From Pseudomonas sp. (GTDB taxonomy: Bacteria > Pseudomonadota > Gammaproteobacteria > Pseudomonadales > Pseudomonadaceae), in NCBI RefSeq assembly GCF_030147005.1, contig NZ_JASLAW010000106.1:1-25409 (forward strand): 25,409 nucleotides of DNA. Direction: 5' to 3'. The notes beneath the pieces are model-generated. The model did no database searches, was not told the origin of the DNA, and saw only the letters and a program-made list of their open reading frames with translations. The position numbers and the translations under genes are program-made. Below, in pieces: positions 16,561 to 24,034 of the stretch. The stretch's first letter is position 1. The number at the start of each line of letters is the position of its first letter.

Positions 16561-18492
16561 CTAAAGCGCAATCCGCCAGGCCTTGGCCATCTCCACGGTG
16601 GTGGAACCGGACGCCTTATCCCACGGCTTATTGCGTGCTTTGTAGCGGTCACCGATGGTGTCGAGCACCGCGTTGAACTGAGCGGGCGTGGTGGCCCAGG
16701 CCAGGTCGTGAGCCGCGCGATGCAACAAATCAACGTTGACCTCGGGTTGGCCTGGCCGAAACAACGAGGGGTAGATCACTTCGCGTGTAAAGTTTTCTGC
16801 TTTCATCGCGATATCACGTGCGCCCATCTCGGCGACAGCGCCGACGATGACTTTGGACATCGGCAATGCACCGCTGGCGATCTGCCTGGCCGCCACTTGC
16901 AGCAACTGCTGAAAGTTGCGCTGGCCTGCGGCATTGAGACGCCGCCCCAACCAGTCGCTTTGCTCAGGCTGATGTACGAGGGCATCGAGGTTGCGCAGCG
17001 CTGATGAAATGTTCGGCGTGAACACCAGTGTGTCCTGCGCCTGGTTCGCCTCGGTGATCGCGTCATCCAAAGCTTGCAACGCTTGCTGGGCGCTGTTTCT
17101 GAACGCCAGCACCTGCGCAGCGGCCGGATCTTTTTGCAGCGCAAGCTGTACGCTGGCGAGCAGTTGATCGTCCATGGCCAGCACGGCCTCATGCAGTGAT
17201 TGAAACGAGTGGTGCTCAAGTGCCGTGGAGCGACGCTCCAAATGCATCTCCACGGCTCGCTGCGCCTTGGCCTGCAGGTGCTGCTTTTGCTCATCCTGCA
17301 TCGTGAAGTTGACAGTGCCGGTCAGCAGGCCATGAAAATCACCTTTTTCGGTCTTGAGCGGCAATGTCACGATTTGATCGGCAAACGCTTCGAGCTTTTT
17401 ATCCTGGAAAGCTACAGCGGCCGAATGCGCAACGCCGGTGACGTGGTCAACCACACTGCTCAGAAAGCTGCCACTTCGCACCGGTACATCAGGGGCGCTG
17501 GCCTCGAAATTGACGATCAACGCTTCAGGCCTGTTCAAGGGGCTGTCAGGAAACGACTTTTGCACCACGCCCGGCGCAGGAGTATTGAGCAATAAACCAC
17601 CGTCCTTGAACGCGGTGGTTTCACCCGACACCTGAAAGCCATGGCCTTGTTCCACCGGGTTTTTGAACACCACCGGCAACGCACCTGAAATATGCGCTGC
17701 CCGTGCGATGTCCATCTGCGGGGTCAAGCTGGCATTGAACACCACCAACTGCGGGCGTTGAGCAAACATACCGGTGCCGGTGATGCTCAGTTGCTTGATC
17801 GCGGGGATATGCCGGTTCAGCACCTCAAGGTCGCCGAACGTCGGTGCGCCCCCGGCACTCAGCTTATCGGCAATTTTGATGACTTCGGCGGGCCGGGTTT
17901 CTCGAGGGCTTTGTGCGATGTGCGCCAGAATCGAGCGGCGCGACTCGTTGCGGATCAATTCCTCCAGAGGCAAGGCTTCAGTTTGCAGGCGCGGCAGCAA
18001 GGTCATCAACAGCTGAGAAACATTGCCCACGGGGCCGGGCAAGCGGGCGATGAGTTTGCCGACTGTCGTGCTGGCGTCCTGCATCCATGCCGTCACGGCA
18101 TCCTTGCTGTTCAGCAGGCTCGGCAGATCAATGCTGTCCGATAACTTATCGAATGCCGCCGCCCCCAAGCCACTGGCAACCAGCGCCGCCGAAATCGCCC
18201 CGGCGGATGAGCCGCACGCCAACTGGATACCCTGCAGCTTGCCGGCGTGCTCAAGAGCCTGCACCACCCCTGAAAAAGCGATGCCCTTGGCCCCTCCCCC
18301 ACTCAGCACCAGGTTCGTGACGGGGGGCGCCGATAAGATCACCGTCACCCGCCCCTGGTGATCACGCACGAGCGACACATTACGCTCGCCCACCCCCTTC
18401 ACCAGCAGCGTCTTGATTGTGTGATTGCCCGGGGAATGAGCCTGATCACTCAACGAGGGTTGAATTTTCGCGATTGAGTTAAACACTTTCAT
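16561..18492 (-). CDS. ExoU-like patatin phospholipase
   Basis: A 643-residue protein that resembles P. aeruginosa ExoU, a type III secreted phospholipase A2, along its whole length. The patatin domain has the oxyanion loop GGGAKG (65-70), the nucleophile Ser96 in GSSAG (94-98) and the dyad Asp297 in DGG (297-299). The Ser-Asp spacing nearly equals that of ExoU (Ser142, Asp344). Shared blocks include ITGTGMFAQRPQLVVFNAS, ARAAHISGALP, and in the C-terminal membrane-targeting region EVIYPSLFRPGQP and the end STTVEMAKAWR. The N terminus is about 46 residues shorter than ExoU and polar, without a Sec signal. The start is the ATG at 18490-18492 after AGAGAG; an ATG 20 codons upstream is less likely. 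No SpcU-like chaperone or secretion gene is adjacent. Hydrolase function is strongly suggested; secretion and host target are inference. Confidence 0.9.
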   Translation of the reverse strand: MKVFNSIAKIQPSLSDQAHSPGNHTIKTLLVKGVGERNVSLVRDHQGRVTVILSAPPVTNLVLSGGGAKGIAFSGVVQALEHAGKLQGIQLACGSSAGAISAALVASGLGAAAFDKLSDSIDLPSLLNSKDAVTAWMQDASTTVGKLIARLPGPVGNVSQLLMTLLPRLQTEALPLEELIRNESRRSILAHIAQSPRETRPAEVIKIADKLSAGGAPTFGDLEVLNRHIPAIKQLSITGTGMFAQRPQLVVFNASLTPQMDIARAAHISGALPVVFKNPVEQGHGFQVSGETTAFKDGGLLLNTPAPGVVQKSFPDSPLNRPEALIVNFEASAPDVPVRSGSFLSSVVDHVTGVAHSAAVAFQDKKLEAFADQIVTLPLKTEKGDFHGLLTGTVNFTMQDEQKQHLQAKAQRAVEMHLERRSTALEHHSFQSLHEAVLAMDDQLLASVQLALQKDPAAAQVLAFRNSAQQALQALDDAITEANQAQDTLVFTPNISSALRNLDALVHQPEQSDWLGRRLNAAGQRNFQQLLQVAARQIASGALPMSKVIVGAVAEMGARDIAMKAENFTREVIYPSLFRPGQPEVNVDLLHRAAHDLAWATTPAQFNAVLDTIGDRYKARNKPWDKASGSTTVEMAKAWRIAL

Positions 18493-18565
18493 GTGCGAGC
18501 TCTCTCTACAGGGTGTAATCCTGAGTGATGAGAGAGCCTCGCGACGATCCATGCGGGAACGATTT

Positions 18566-18584
18566 GGTAAAACACCGAGGTGTT
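18566..18584 (-). terminator. weak hairpin after the thioesterase gene
   Basis: On the minus strand AACACC and GGTGTT (18571-18584 in plus coordinates) form a short stem just after the thioesterase stop, followed by a brief TTT. The loop is very small. It may attenuate but probably does not fully stop transcription into the ExoU-like gene. Confidence 0.35.
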
Positions 18585-18585
18585 G

Positions 18586-18990
18586 TCACTCGGGCAGGCT
18601 GTCGTCCTTGAACTGGTCCTTCACGTACCTGATTTCGGTACGCCCGTGGGGCGCCGGCAGGCCGTCTTCGCCGAGGTTGACGAAGACCATTTTCTCCACG
18701 GTGAGGATGCTTTTGCGCGTAATTTTGTTGCGCACTTCACACGTCAGGGTGATGGAGGTGCGGCCAAATTCGGTGGCGGTGATGCCAAGCTCGATAATAT
18801 CGCCCTGGCGCGAGGCGCTGACAAAGTTGATTTCGGAGATGTACTTGGTCACCACACGCTGGTTACCCAGTTGGACGATCGCATAGATCGCCGCTTCTTC
18901 GTCGATCCAGCGCAACAGGCTGCCACCGAACAGGGTGCCGTTGGGGTTGAGGTCTTCGGGTTTTACCCATTTGCGGGTGTGGAAGTTCAT
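18586..18990 (-). CDS. YciA-type acyl-CoA thioesterase
   Basis: A 134-residue hotdog-fold thioesterase that hydrolyses acyl-CoA to free acid and CoA. The family motif NPNGTLFGG (15-23) and Asp30 in LLRWIDEEA mark the active-site helix region, and ISEINFVSASRQGDIIELG and SITLTCEVRNK form the typical strands. The start at 18990 (MNFHTRKWVKPEDL) is preceded by TTGGAG at good spacing. Longer in-frame starts lack this site and extend past the family's usual N terminus. It is 93 bases upstream of the ExoU-like gene and divergent from ahcY. Chain-length preference cannot be read from the sequence. Confidence 0.9.
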   Translation of the reverse strand: MNFHTRKWVKPEDLNPNGTLFGGSLLRWIDEEAAIYAIVQLGNQRVVTKYISEINFVSASRQGDIIELGITATEFGRTSITLTCEVRNKITRKSILTVEKMVFVNLGEDGLPAPHGRTEIRYVKDQFKDDSLPE

Positions 18991-19109
18991 GGCCGCTCCA
19001 AAACGTCTTGCGAAATGATGGGCAACATCATGGCAGAGCCGGGGGCCAAGCTCTATGAGCCATTGCCTATCAGCCCCATGAGCGTTCTTCATATGGCCGA
19101 CGGAAAGGC

Positions 19110-19138
19110 TTGGGAAGTCTGGCGCACACAGCTATAAT
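19110..19138 (+). promoter_or_regulatory. sigma70-like promoter of ahcY
   Basis: TTGGGA at 19110-19115 and a perfect TATAAT at 19133-19138 are separated by exactly 17 bases. Initiation near 19145 would give a leader of about 170 bases that contains the whole SAH riboswitch. The 326-base gap between the thioesterase and ahcY is explained by this promoter and that leader. I see no copy of the SahR-type inverted repeat here. Confidence 0.75.
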
Positions 19139-19186
19139 CGCCTCCGCTTCAAAACGGTCATCTTCTGTTGATACCGTTCTCCCGCC

Positions 19187-19310
19187 ACCTGTCCGAGGGG
19201 CGCTGCAGCAGGCTTGGCCTGTCAGGCTCGGATGGGGCGTTGTCTGGCCTGGTTCACCTGGCTCGATACTAAACGCACAACGGCGCCCATTCGCACACTA
19301 CGAATGGAGG
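19187..19310 (+). ncRNA. S-adenosylhomocysteine (SAH) riboswitch
   Basis: The leader matches the SAH riboswitch consensus found upstream of ahcY in Proteobacteria. CCGAG (19193-19197) pairs with CTCGG (19227-19231) to form P1. The conserved GGGCGCTGCAGC follows, and GGGCGC (19198-19203) pairs exactly with GCGCCC (19283-19288) to form the pseudoknot. The CAGGCTCGG block is at 19223-19231. The stretch between P1 and the pseudoknot 3' strand is long (about 50 bases). A further hairpin, CATTCG/CGAATG (19288-19293 with 19301-19306), abuts the ribosome binding site GGAGG (19306-19310). Known members switch expression on when SAH accumulates, which suits an enzyme that removes SAH. Whether this one acts on translation or transcription is inferred: the Shine-Dalgarno-adjacent stem suggests translation, and no internal terminator is visible. 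Confidence 0.92.
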
Positions 19311-19316
19311 CTCTTC

Positions 19317-20726
19317 ATGAGCGCTGTTATTACGCCTGCAGAATTCAACGACTACAAAGTCGCCGACATGTCCCTCGCCGCCTGGGGCCGTCGCGAAACC
19401 TTTATCGCCGAATCCGAAATGCCTGCCCTGATGGGCCTGCGTCGCAAGTACGCCGCAGAACAACCGCTCAAGGGCGCGAAGATTCTCGGCTGCATCCACA
19501 TGACCATCCAGACCGCCGTGCTGATCGAAACCCTGGTTGCCCTGGGTGCCGAAGTGCGCTGGTCGTCCTGCAACATTTTCTCGACTCAAGACCAGGCCGC
19601 TGCCGCTATCGCTGCCGCCGGTATTGCGGTGTTCGCCTGGAAAGGCGAAACCGAAGAAGAGTACGAGTGGTGCCTGGAGCAAACCATCCTCAAGGATGGC
19701 GCGCCTTGGGATGCCAACATGATCCTCGACGACGGCGGCGACCTGACCGAGCTGCTGCACAAGAAGTACCCGCAGATCCTCGACCGCGTCCACGGCGTGA
19801 CCGAAGAAACCACCACCGGCGTACACCGCCTGCTGGACATGCTGGCCAAGGGCGAGCTGAAAATCCCGGCCATCAACGTCAACGACTCGGTGACCAAGAG
19901 CAAGAACGACAACAAGTACGGCTGCCGTCACAGCCTCAACGATGCGATCAAGCGCGGCACCGACCACCTGCTGTCGGGCAAGCAGGCCCTGGTGATCGGT
20001 TACGGCGACGTGGGCAAGGGTTCGTCCCAGTCCCTGCGCCAGGAAGGCATGATCGTCAAGGTTTCCGAAGTTGACCCGATCTGCGCCATGCAAGCCTGCA
20101 TGGACGGTTTCGAAGTGGTTTCGCCGTTCATCGACGGTATCAACGACGGCACCGAAGCGAGCATCGACAAAGCCCTGCTGGGCAAGATCGACCTGATCGT
20201 CACCACCACCGGTAACGTGAACGTCTGCGACTCGAACATGCTCAAGGCCCTGAAAAAGCGCGCCGTGGTGTGCAACATCGGCCACTTCGATAACGAGATC
20301 GACACCGCTTTCATGCGCAAGCACTGGGCATGGGAAGAAGTGAAGCCACAGGTACACAAGGTTCACCGTACCGGCGCGGGTACTTTCGACCCGCAGAACG
20401 ACGATTACCTGATCCTGCTGGCCGAAGGCCGTCTGGTGAACCTGGGTAACGCGACTGGCCACCCAAGCCGCATCATGGACGGCTCGTTCGCCAACCAGGT
20501 ACTGGCACAGATCTTCCTGTTCGAACAGAAGTACGCCGACCTGTCGCCCGCGCAGAAAGCCGAGCGCCTGACCGTGGAAGTACTGCCGAAGAAACTCGAC
20601 GAAGAAGTGGCCCTGGAGATGGTACGCGGCTTCGGCGGCGTCGTGACTCAACTGACCAAGACCCAGGCCGACTACATCGGCGTGACCGTTGAAGGTCCGT
20701 TCAAGCCGCACGCTTACCGCTACTAA
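19317..20726 (+). CDS. ahcY: S-adenosylhomocysteine hydrolase
   Basis: A cytosolic NAD-dependent enzyme that splits SAH reversibly into homocysteine and adenosine, clearing the product that inhibits methyltransferases. The 469-residue length is typical of the bacterial form with the additional insertion. Visible features: GCIHMTIQTAVLIETL (58-73) with substrate-binding His61, EETTTGVHRL near 163-172, SVTKSKNDNKYG (191-202) with the conserved Lys194 and Asp198, and the NAD motif GYGDVGKG (228-235). The C terminus KPHAYRY matches the family's conserved tail. The start at 19317 follows GGAGG; an in-frame ATG at 19110 would translate the riboswitch and is rejected. The gene is also called sahH. 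It is followed by a REPIN and metF. Confidence 0.98.
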   Translation: MSAVITPAEFNDYKVADMSLAAWGRRETFIAESEMPALMGLRRKYAAEQPLKGAKILGCIHMTIQTAVLIETLVALGAEVRWSSCNIFSTQDQAAAAIAAAGIAVFAWKGETEEEYEWCLEQTILKDGAPWDANMILDDGGDLTELLHKKYPQILDRVHGVTEETTTGVHRLLDMLAKGELKIPAINVNDSVTKSKNDNKYGCRHSLNDAIKRGTDHLLSGKQALVIGYGDVGKGSSQSLRQEGMIVKVSEVDPICAMQACMDGFEVVSPFIDGINDGTEASIDKALLGKIDLIVTTTGNVNVCDSNMLKALKKRAVVCNIGHFDNEIDTAFMRKHWAWEEVKPQVHKVHRTGAGTFDPQNDDYLILLAEGRLVNLGNATGHPSRIMDGSFANQVLAQIFLFEQKYADLSPAQKAERLTVEVLPKKLDEEVALEMVRGFGGVVTQLTKTQADYIGVTVEGPFKPHAYRY

Positions 20727-20749
20727 GTAACCAGCTCCACCTGCTCTAC

Positions 20750-20850
20750 CTGTAGGAGCGAGCTCGCTCGCGAAAAATTCAAGGGCACCGCGTACATCCT
20801 GTTTTACGCGTTATCGTTGACGTTCTTCGCGAGCAAGCTCGCTCCTACAG
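20750..20850. repeat. REPIN between ahcY and metF
   Basis: Arms at 20750-20774 and 20826-20850 are 25-base inverted complements with one mismatch, and share the core TGTAGGAGCGAGC. The spacer contains GCACCGCGT and GCGTTATCGTTGACG, which closely match the spacer of the element at 4817-4920, so both belong to the same REPIN family. In a read-through ahcY-metF mRNA it would form a long stem that could stabilise the upstream ahcY message or reduce metF expression. Confidence 0.92.
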
Positions 20851-20897
20851 TGCAGGTGGGTTGCACAGTCGGCTTCTGAGTTTCAAAGGGTATTACC

Positions 20898-21743
20898 ATG
20901 TCCCAAGACCGTCGCTTCAGCTTCGAGTTCTTCCCGACCAAGACCGATGCTGGGCATGAAAAACTGATGGCCACTGCCAAGGTGCTGGCCAGCTACAACC
21001 CCGACTTCTTCTCCTGCACCTACGGTGCCGGCGGTTCGACCCGTGACCGCACGATCAACACCGTGCTGCAGCTCGAAAGCGAAGTCAAAGTTCCCGCCGC
21101 TCCGCACTTGTCGTGCGTGGGCGACAGCAAGGCCGACCTGCACGGCCTGCTCACCCAATACAAGGCCGCCGGCATCAAGCGCATTGTCGCCCTGCGTGGC
21201 GACCTGCCGTCCGGCATGGGCATGGCCAGCGGTGAGCTGCGCTACGCCAACGACCTGGTGAGCTTCATCCGCGAAGAAAGCGGCGATCACTTTCATATCG
21301 AAGTGGCCGCTTATCCGGAGATGCACCCCCAGGCGCGCAATTTCGAACATGATCTCCAGAACTTCGTGCGCAAGGCCAACGCCGGCGCCGACAGCGCGAT
21401 CACCCAGTACTTCTTCAACGCCGACAGCTACTTCTATTTCGTCGAGCGGGTACGCGCCATGGGTGTGAACATCCCGATCGTGCCGGGCATCATGCCGATC
21501 ACCAACTACAGCAAGCTGGCGCGCTTCTCCGACGCCTGCGGTGCGGAGATCCCACGCTGGGTGCGCAAGCAACTGGAAGCCTATGGCGACGACGTCAAAA
21601 GCATCCAGGCGTTCGGTGAGCAGGTTATCACCGAGATGTGTGAGCAGTTGTTGCAAGGTGGCGCGCCTGGGTTGCACTTCTATACCCTGAACCAGGCTGA
21701 ACCCAGCCTTGCCATCTGGAACAACCTCAAGCTGCCACGTTAA
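20898..21743 (+). CDS. metF: 5,10-methylenetetrahydrofolate reductase
   Basis: An FAD-dependent TIM-barrel enzyme that reduces 5,10-methylene-THF to 5-methyl-THF, the methyl donor that turns homocysteine into methionine. It has 281 residues. FSFEFFPTK at the N terminus carries Glu10, which corresponds to the catalytic Glu28 of the E. coli enzyme. SCTYGAGGSTRD (39-50) and ALRGDLP (98-104, Asp102) line the flavin and folate sites, and PGIMPITNY and FYTLNQ are conserved further on. AAAGGG precedes the ATG. It lies 171 bases after ahcY with a REPIN between. It may share the riboswitch-controlled transcript or have its own promoter; I see no strong separate promoter. Confidence 0.97.
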   Translation: MSQDRRFSFEFFPTKTDAGHEKLMATAKVLASYNPDFFSCTYGAGGSTRDRTINTVLQLESEVKVPAAPHLSCVGDSKADLHGLLTQYKAAGIKRIVALRGDLPSGMGMASGELRYANDLVSFIREESGDHFHIEVAAYPEMHPQARNFEHDLQNFVRKANAGADSAITQYFFNADSYFYFVERVRAMGVNIPIVPGIMPITNYSKLARFSDACGAEIPRWVRKQLEAYGDDVKSIQAFGEQVITEMCEQLLQGGAPGLHFYTLNQAEPSLAIWNNLKLPR

Positions 21744-21760
21744 GGCGTTGCCCGGTTGTG

Positions 21761-21796
21761 CCAAGGCCCTCGTTCACGAGGGCCTTGGTCGTTTTA
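21761..21796 (+). terminator. terminator after metF
   Basis: CCAAGGCCCTCG (21761-21772) pairs perfectly with CGAGGGCCTTGG (21777-21788) around TTCA. A short and interrupted T tract (TCGTTTTACGTTT) follows. The long stem makes it a credible terminator of ahcY-metF, despite the weak U run. Confidence 0.8.
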
Positions 21797-21862
21797 CGTT
21801 TGTCGTTTTACGCACCTATTTTTACCTACCTGTTTTACCACCTGAGGGGAACCCCGCAGTCC

Positions 21863-22945
21863 ATGAATACAGTGCCTCCCACGTCCCGTCCGCAGCTGGT
21901 CTACCTCGTCTTCGGCGCCGAGACCTATCATCAGGAAGCGGTATTCAGCATCGCCAGCGCCTTGGCCTTCCTGCAGGACACCCCCGACGCGGCCGTGGAC
22001 ATCCAGGTATTCAGCGACAACCCCGAACCCTATCGCCTGCTGCCGGTACGTGTGCGCCCGCTGGACGAGGCCACCCGCAAACGCTGGAGTGAGCCCCACG
22101 GTTATCACTTCCGCACCAAGCACGTGGTGCTGCGCCAGGTGTTGCAGGAGTCGCCGGTAGCGCTGCTGATCGACACCGATACATTTTTTCACCATTCCCC
22201 TCTGGCCCTGTTCGAGCGCGTGCAGCCAGGCACGCTGTTATGCAACGCCTTCTACACCAAGTACGGCGACAACCACGAAAGCATTCTCTACACCGCGCTT
22301 TACCAGCGCCTGCTCGACATGGGCGTGGCCGACGATGACATGATGACCCTCAACTCCGGCGTGATGGGCCTGACCCAGCAGGACGCGCACATCCTCGACC
22401 GCTCCATCGAGTTGATGGATGAGCTGTTTCCCCATGCCCAGGGCGCCTACACCCTGGAAGAGTTCTGCCTGTCCATCGCCGCCTATCGCACCGTCAACGT
22501 GCGCGAGTGCCCGGACCTCATCCACCATTACTGGAGCCGCAAGCAGCTGTTCCGGGCCAAGGTCAAGGCCTGGATCGCCAAGCACGCCGCCGCGCCCACC
22601 AGTGCGCTTGCCCTGGCCGACACGCGCCAGGTGTCCGCACACTTGCCGCGCCCGCCGCGTTTGCAGCGCACGATGTACAAGCTGATTACCCTGCTGCTGC
22701 CCAAGCACCAGCAGCAGTTCATCCGCGAAATCCTCTACGGCTGCTATGAACACGAAAACGAGTTCGACCAGGCCTGCGGGCCGGTTTGGTGGGACAAGGC
22801 GCGACAAAACCAGGAAGAACGCCAGAAACGCCCGATTGACGCGCACCAGCTCGAACACTGGTTCGCCAACCCGGTGGTGCGCCTGATTCTGGGCGAGCGG
22901 CGTGCCGCGATCCACGCCCACCTGATGGACGCGCCAGCAAAATAA
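21863..22945 (+). CDS. putative GT-A-fold glycosyltransferase
   Basis: A 360-residue soluble protein without signal peptide or membrane segments. Three features suggest a GT-A nucleotide-sugar transferase: an N-terminal Rossmann-like half starting LVYLVFGAETYHQEAVFSIASAL (12-34, with the VFSD strand at 49-52), a DxD-like metal motif IDTDTFF at 103-109, and MTLNSGVMGL at 161-170, a typical acceptor-side loop. Late HHYW could hold another metal ligand. The C-terminal third is basic and helical (KLITLLLPKHQQQFI) and may bind membranes or a partner. Donor and acceptor are unknown. The start at 21863 follows GAGGGGA with rather wide spacing (13 bases); an ATG at 21758 would read through the metF terminator and is rejected. 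Nothing ties it to the methyl cycle. Confidence 0.6.
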   Translation: MNTVPPTSRPQLVYLVFGAETYHQEAVFSIASALAFLQDTPDAAVDIQVFSDNPEPYRLLPVRVRPLDEATRKRWSEPHGYHFRTKHVVLRQVLQESPVALLIDTDTFFHHSPLALFERVQPGTLLCNAFYTKYGDNHESILYTALYQRLLDMGVADDDMMTLNSGVMGLTQQDAHILDRSIELMDELFPHAQGAYTLEEFCLSIAAYRTVNVRECPDLIHHYWSRKQLFRAKVKAWIAKHAAAPTSALALADTRQVSAHLPRPPRLQRTMYKLITLLLPKHQQQFIREILYGCYEHENEFDQACGPVWWDKARQNQEERQKRPIDAHQLEHWFANPVVRLILGERRAAIHAHLMDAPAK

Positions 22946-23008
22946 GCCCGCCCGCCAATGCGCGTGCCAGAGCTTCTCTTTATCCCGGGAGCGTCGTAAC
23001 CTCAGGGA

Positions 23009-23812
23009 ATGCCCGTCCTTTTCAAGTTGTTGATCGCTACGCTTTTAACTTGCCTGAGCCTGGCCGCTCATGGCGAGAAATTGCGCATTGTTACCGAGCC
23101 ATGGGCTCCCTACGTTTACGACGACAACGGCAGCATGCGTGGCCTGGACTATGAAACCACGGTGATCGTGTTCCAGCGCCTGGGTGTGGATGTGCAATGG
23201 CAGTTCCTGCCCTGGAAGCGTTGCCTGGCCATGCTTGACCAGGGCCACGCCGACGGTGCGCTGGATATTTTCCACAGCCACGAGCGCGACGCGTTGCTGC
23301 TCTACCCCAGCGAACCCTTGTCGGCGGTCGAATTCGTCCTGTTCTACGCCAACGAACGGGCGCATCCGGCCGAAACCCTCGACGATCTGCGCGGCCTGAC
23401 CGTGGGCACATCGCCCGGTTACCTGTATGGCGAGGCCTTCAGCGCATCCGACGCGTTCACGCGCGAACCCGCGCCCAGCCATGAAGCCAACTTCGGCAAG
23501 CTCATGCTGGGGCGCATTGATATGGTGGTTACCGACCGTCGCGTGGGGCAGCACGTGATCAAGCAATTGGGCCTGGAAGATAAGGTCAGCCAGGCGCCGG
23601 TGGTGGTCAGCCGCCAGTTGCAGTTCCTGGCCGTACGCCGTGGCGCGGGCATGGACCTGCTGGTCCAGCGCTTTGCCGCTGAGCTCAGGCGCTTCAAGCA
23701 AGAGCCGGCCTATGCCGCCTTGAGCGCCAAATACAGCGGTGTCCCTGTGCAAACAGGCCCCATCAGCGCTTCCGAACACACCGTTGAGCAGCAGGAAAGC
23801 AGCGCGCAGTGA
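23009..23812 (+). CDS. periplasmic solute-binding protein, family 3
   Basis: A 267-residue exported protein. The signal peptide MPVLFKLLIATLLTCLSLAAHG precedes a family-3 substrate-binding domain: LRIVTEPWAPYVYDDNG, LDYETTVIVFQRLGVDVQWQFLPWKRCL, GHADGALDIFHSHER, then a hinge and second lobe (LRGLTVGTSPGYLYGE, LMLGRIDMVVTDRRVG). Proteins of this kind bind amino acids or related small molecules. No permease or ATPase gene is adjacent, so it may be an orphan binding protein or a sensor. The start is not secure: CAGGGA touches the ATG directly, and the better GGGAGCG lies about 15 bases away. The C-terminal tail is polar and probably disordered. Confidence 0.82.
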   Translation: MPVLFKLLIATLLTCLSLAAHGEKLRIVTEPWAPYVYDDNGSMRGLDYETTVIVFQRLGVDVQWQFLPWKRCLAMLDQGHADGALDIFHSHERDALLLYPSEPLSAVEFVLFYANERAHPAETLDDLRGLTVGTSPGYLYGEAFSASDAFTREPAPSHEANFGKLMLGRIDMVVTDRRVGQHVIKQLGLEDKVSQAPVVVSRQLQFLAVRRGAGMDLLVQRFAAELRRFKQEPAYAALSAKYSGVPVQTGPISASEHTVEQQESSAQ

Positions 23813-23818
23813 TTGCTC

Positions 23819-23827
23819 TGTTATACT
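23819..23827 (+). promoter_or_regulatory. candidate extended -10 promoter of rhlE
   Basis: TGTTATACT is an extended -10 element (TG, one base, TATACT). It lies just after the stop of the solute-binding protein gene and about 207 bases before the rhlE start. The -35 region is weak, as is usual for extended -10 promoters. If used, it produces a long leader. Confidence 0.5.
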
Positions 23828-23834
23828 CCGGCCT

Positions 23835-24034
23835 TTCCGCCAGGCTTACGCCCGGCCGCTGAGGTCTTGAAAAAGGCACCCAACCCCGCTACAGCGCAGC
23901 TTTGCAGCCCGCGCGAGCCGGTGGAGTGCCCGCCAGACGCAGCAGGACCGGACGGGATTACGCTCCCCTAAGCGCTATTCACGCCCGGCAAGATTATCCC
24001 TTTGGGCCAAGCCCTAACTAAAACAGGATTACTC
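23835..24034 (+). other. long candidate 5' leader of rhlE
   Basis: About 200 bases without an open frame of note lie between the candidate promoter and the rhlE start. The segment is GC-rich and has several short complementary stretches (for example GCGCAGC/GCAGCCCGCGC and the CCGGTGG/CCGGACGGG region), so it may fold. I do not match it to a known riboswitch class. Long leaders are known for some RNA-helicase and cold-shock genes; application to this gene is inference. Confidence 0.35.

Noticed and set aside
18493..18585. Possible type III regulatory box (ExsA or HrpL type) before the ExoU-like gene
   Set aside because: I looked on the minus strand and found no convincing match, so I do not claim co-regulation with a secretion system.
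16490..18585. SpcU-like chaperone gene next to the ExoU homologue
   Set aside because: Both flanking gaps are under 100 bases, and the neighbours are an FNT protein and a thioesterase.
19110..19316. Upstream extension of ahcY
   Set aside because: It would translate the promoter and riboswitch; the GGAGG site and the family N terminus both fit the ATG at 19317.
19269..20711. 480-codon minus-strand open frame opposite ahcY
   Set aside because: It is antisense to ahcY over nearly its whole length, with no motif of its own.
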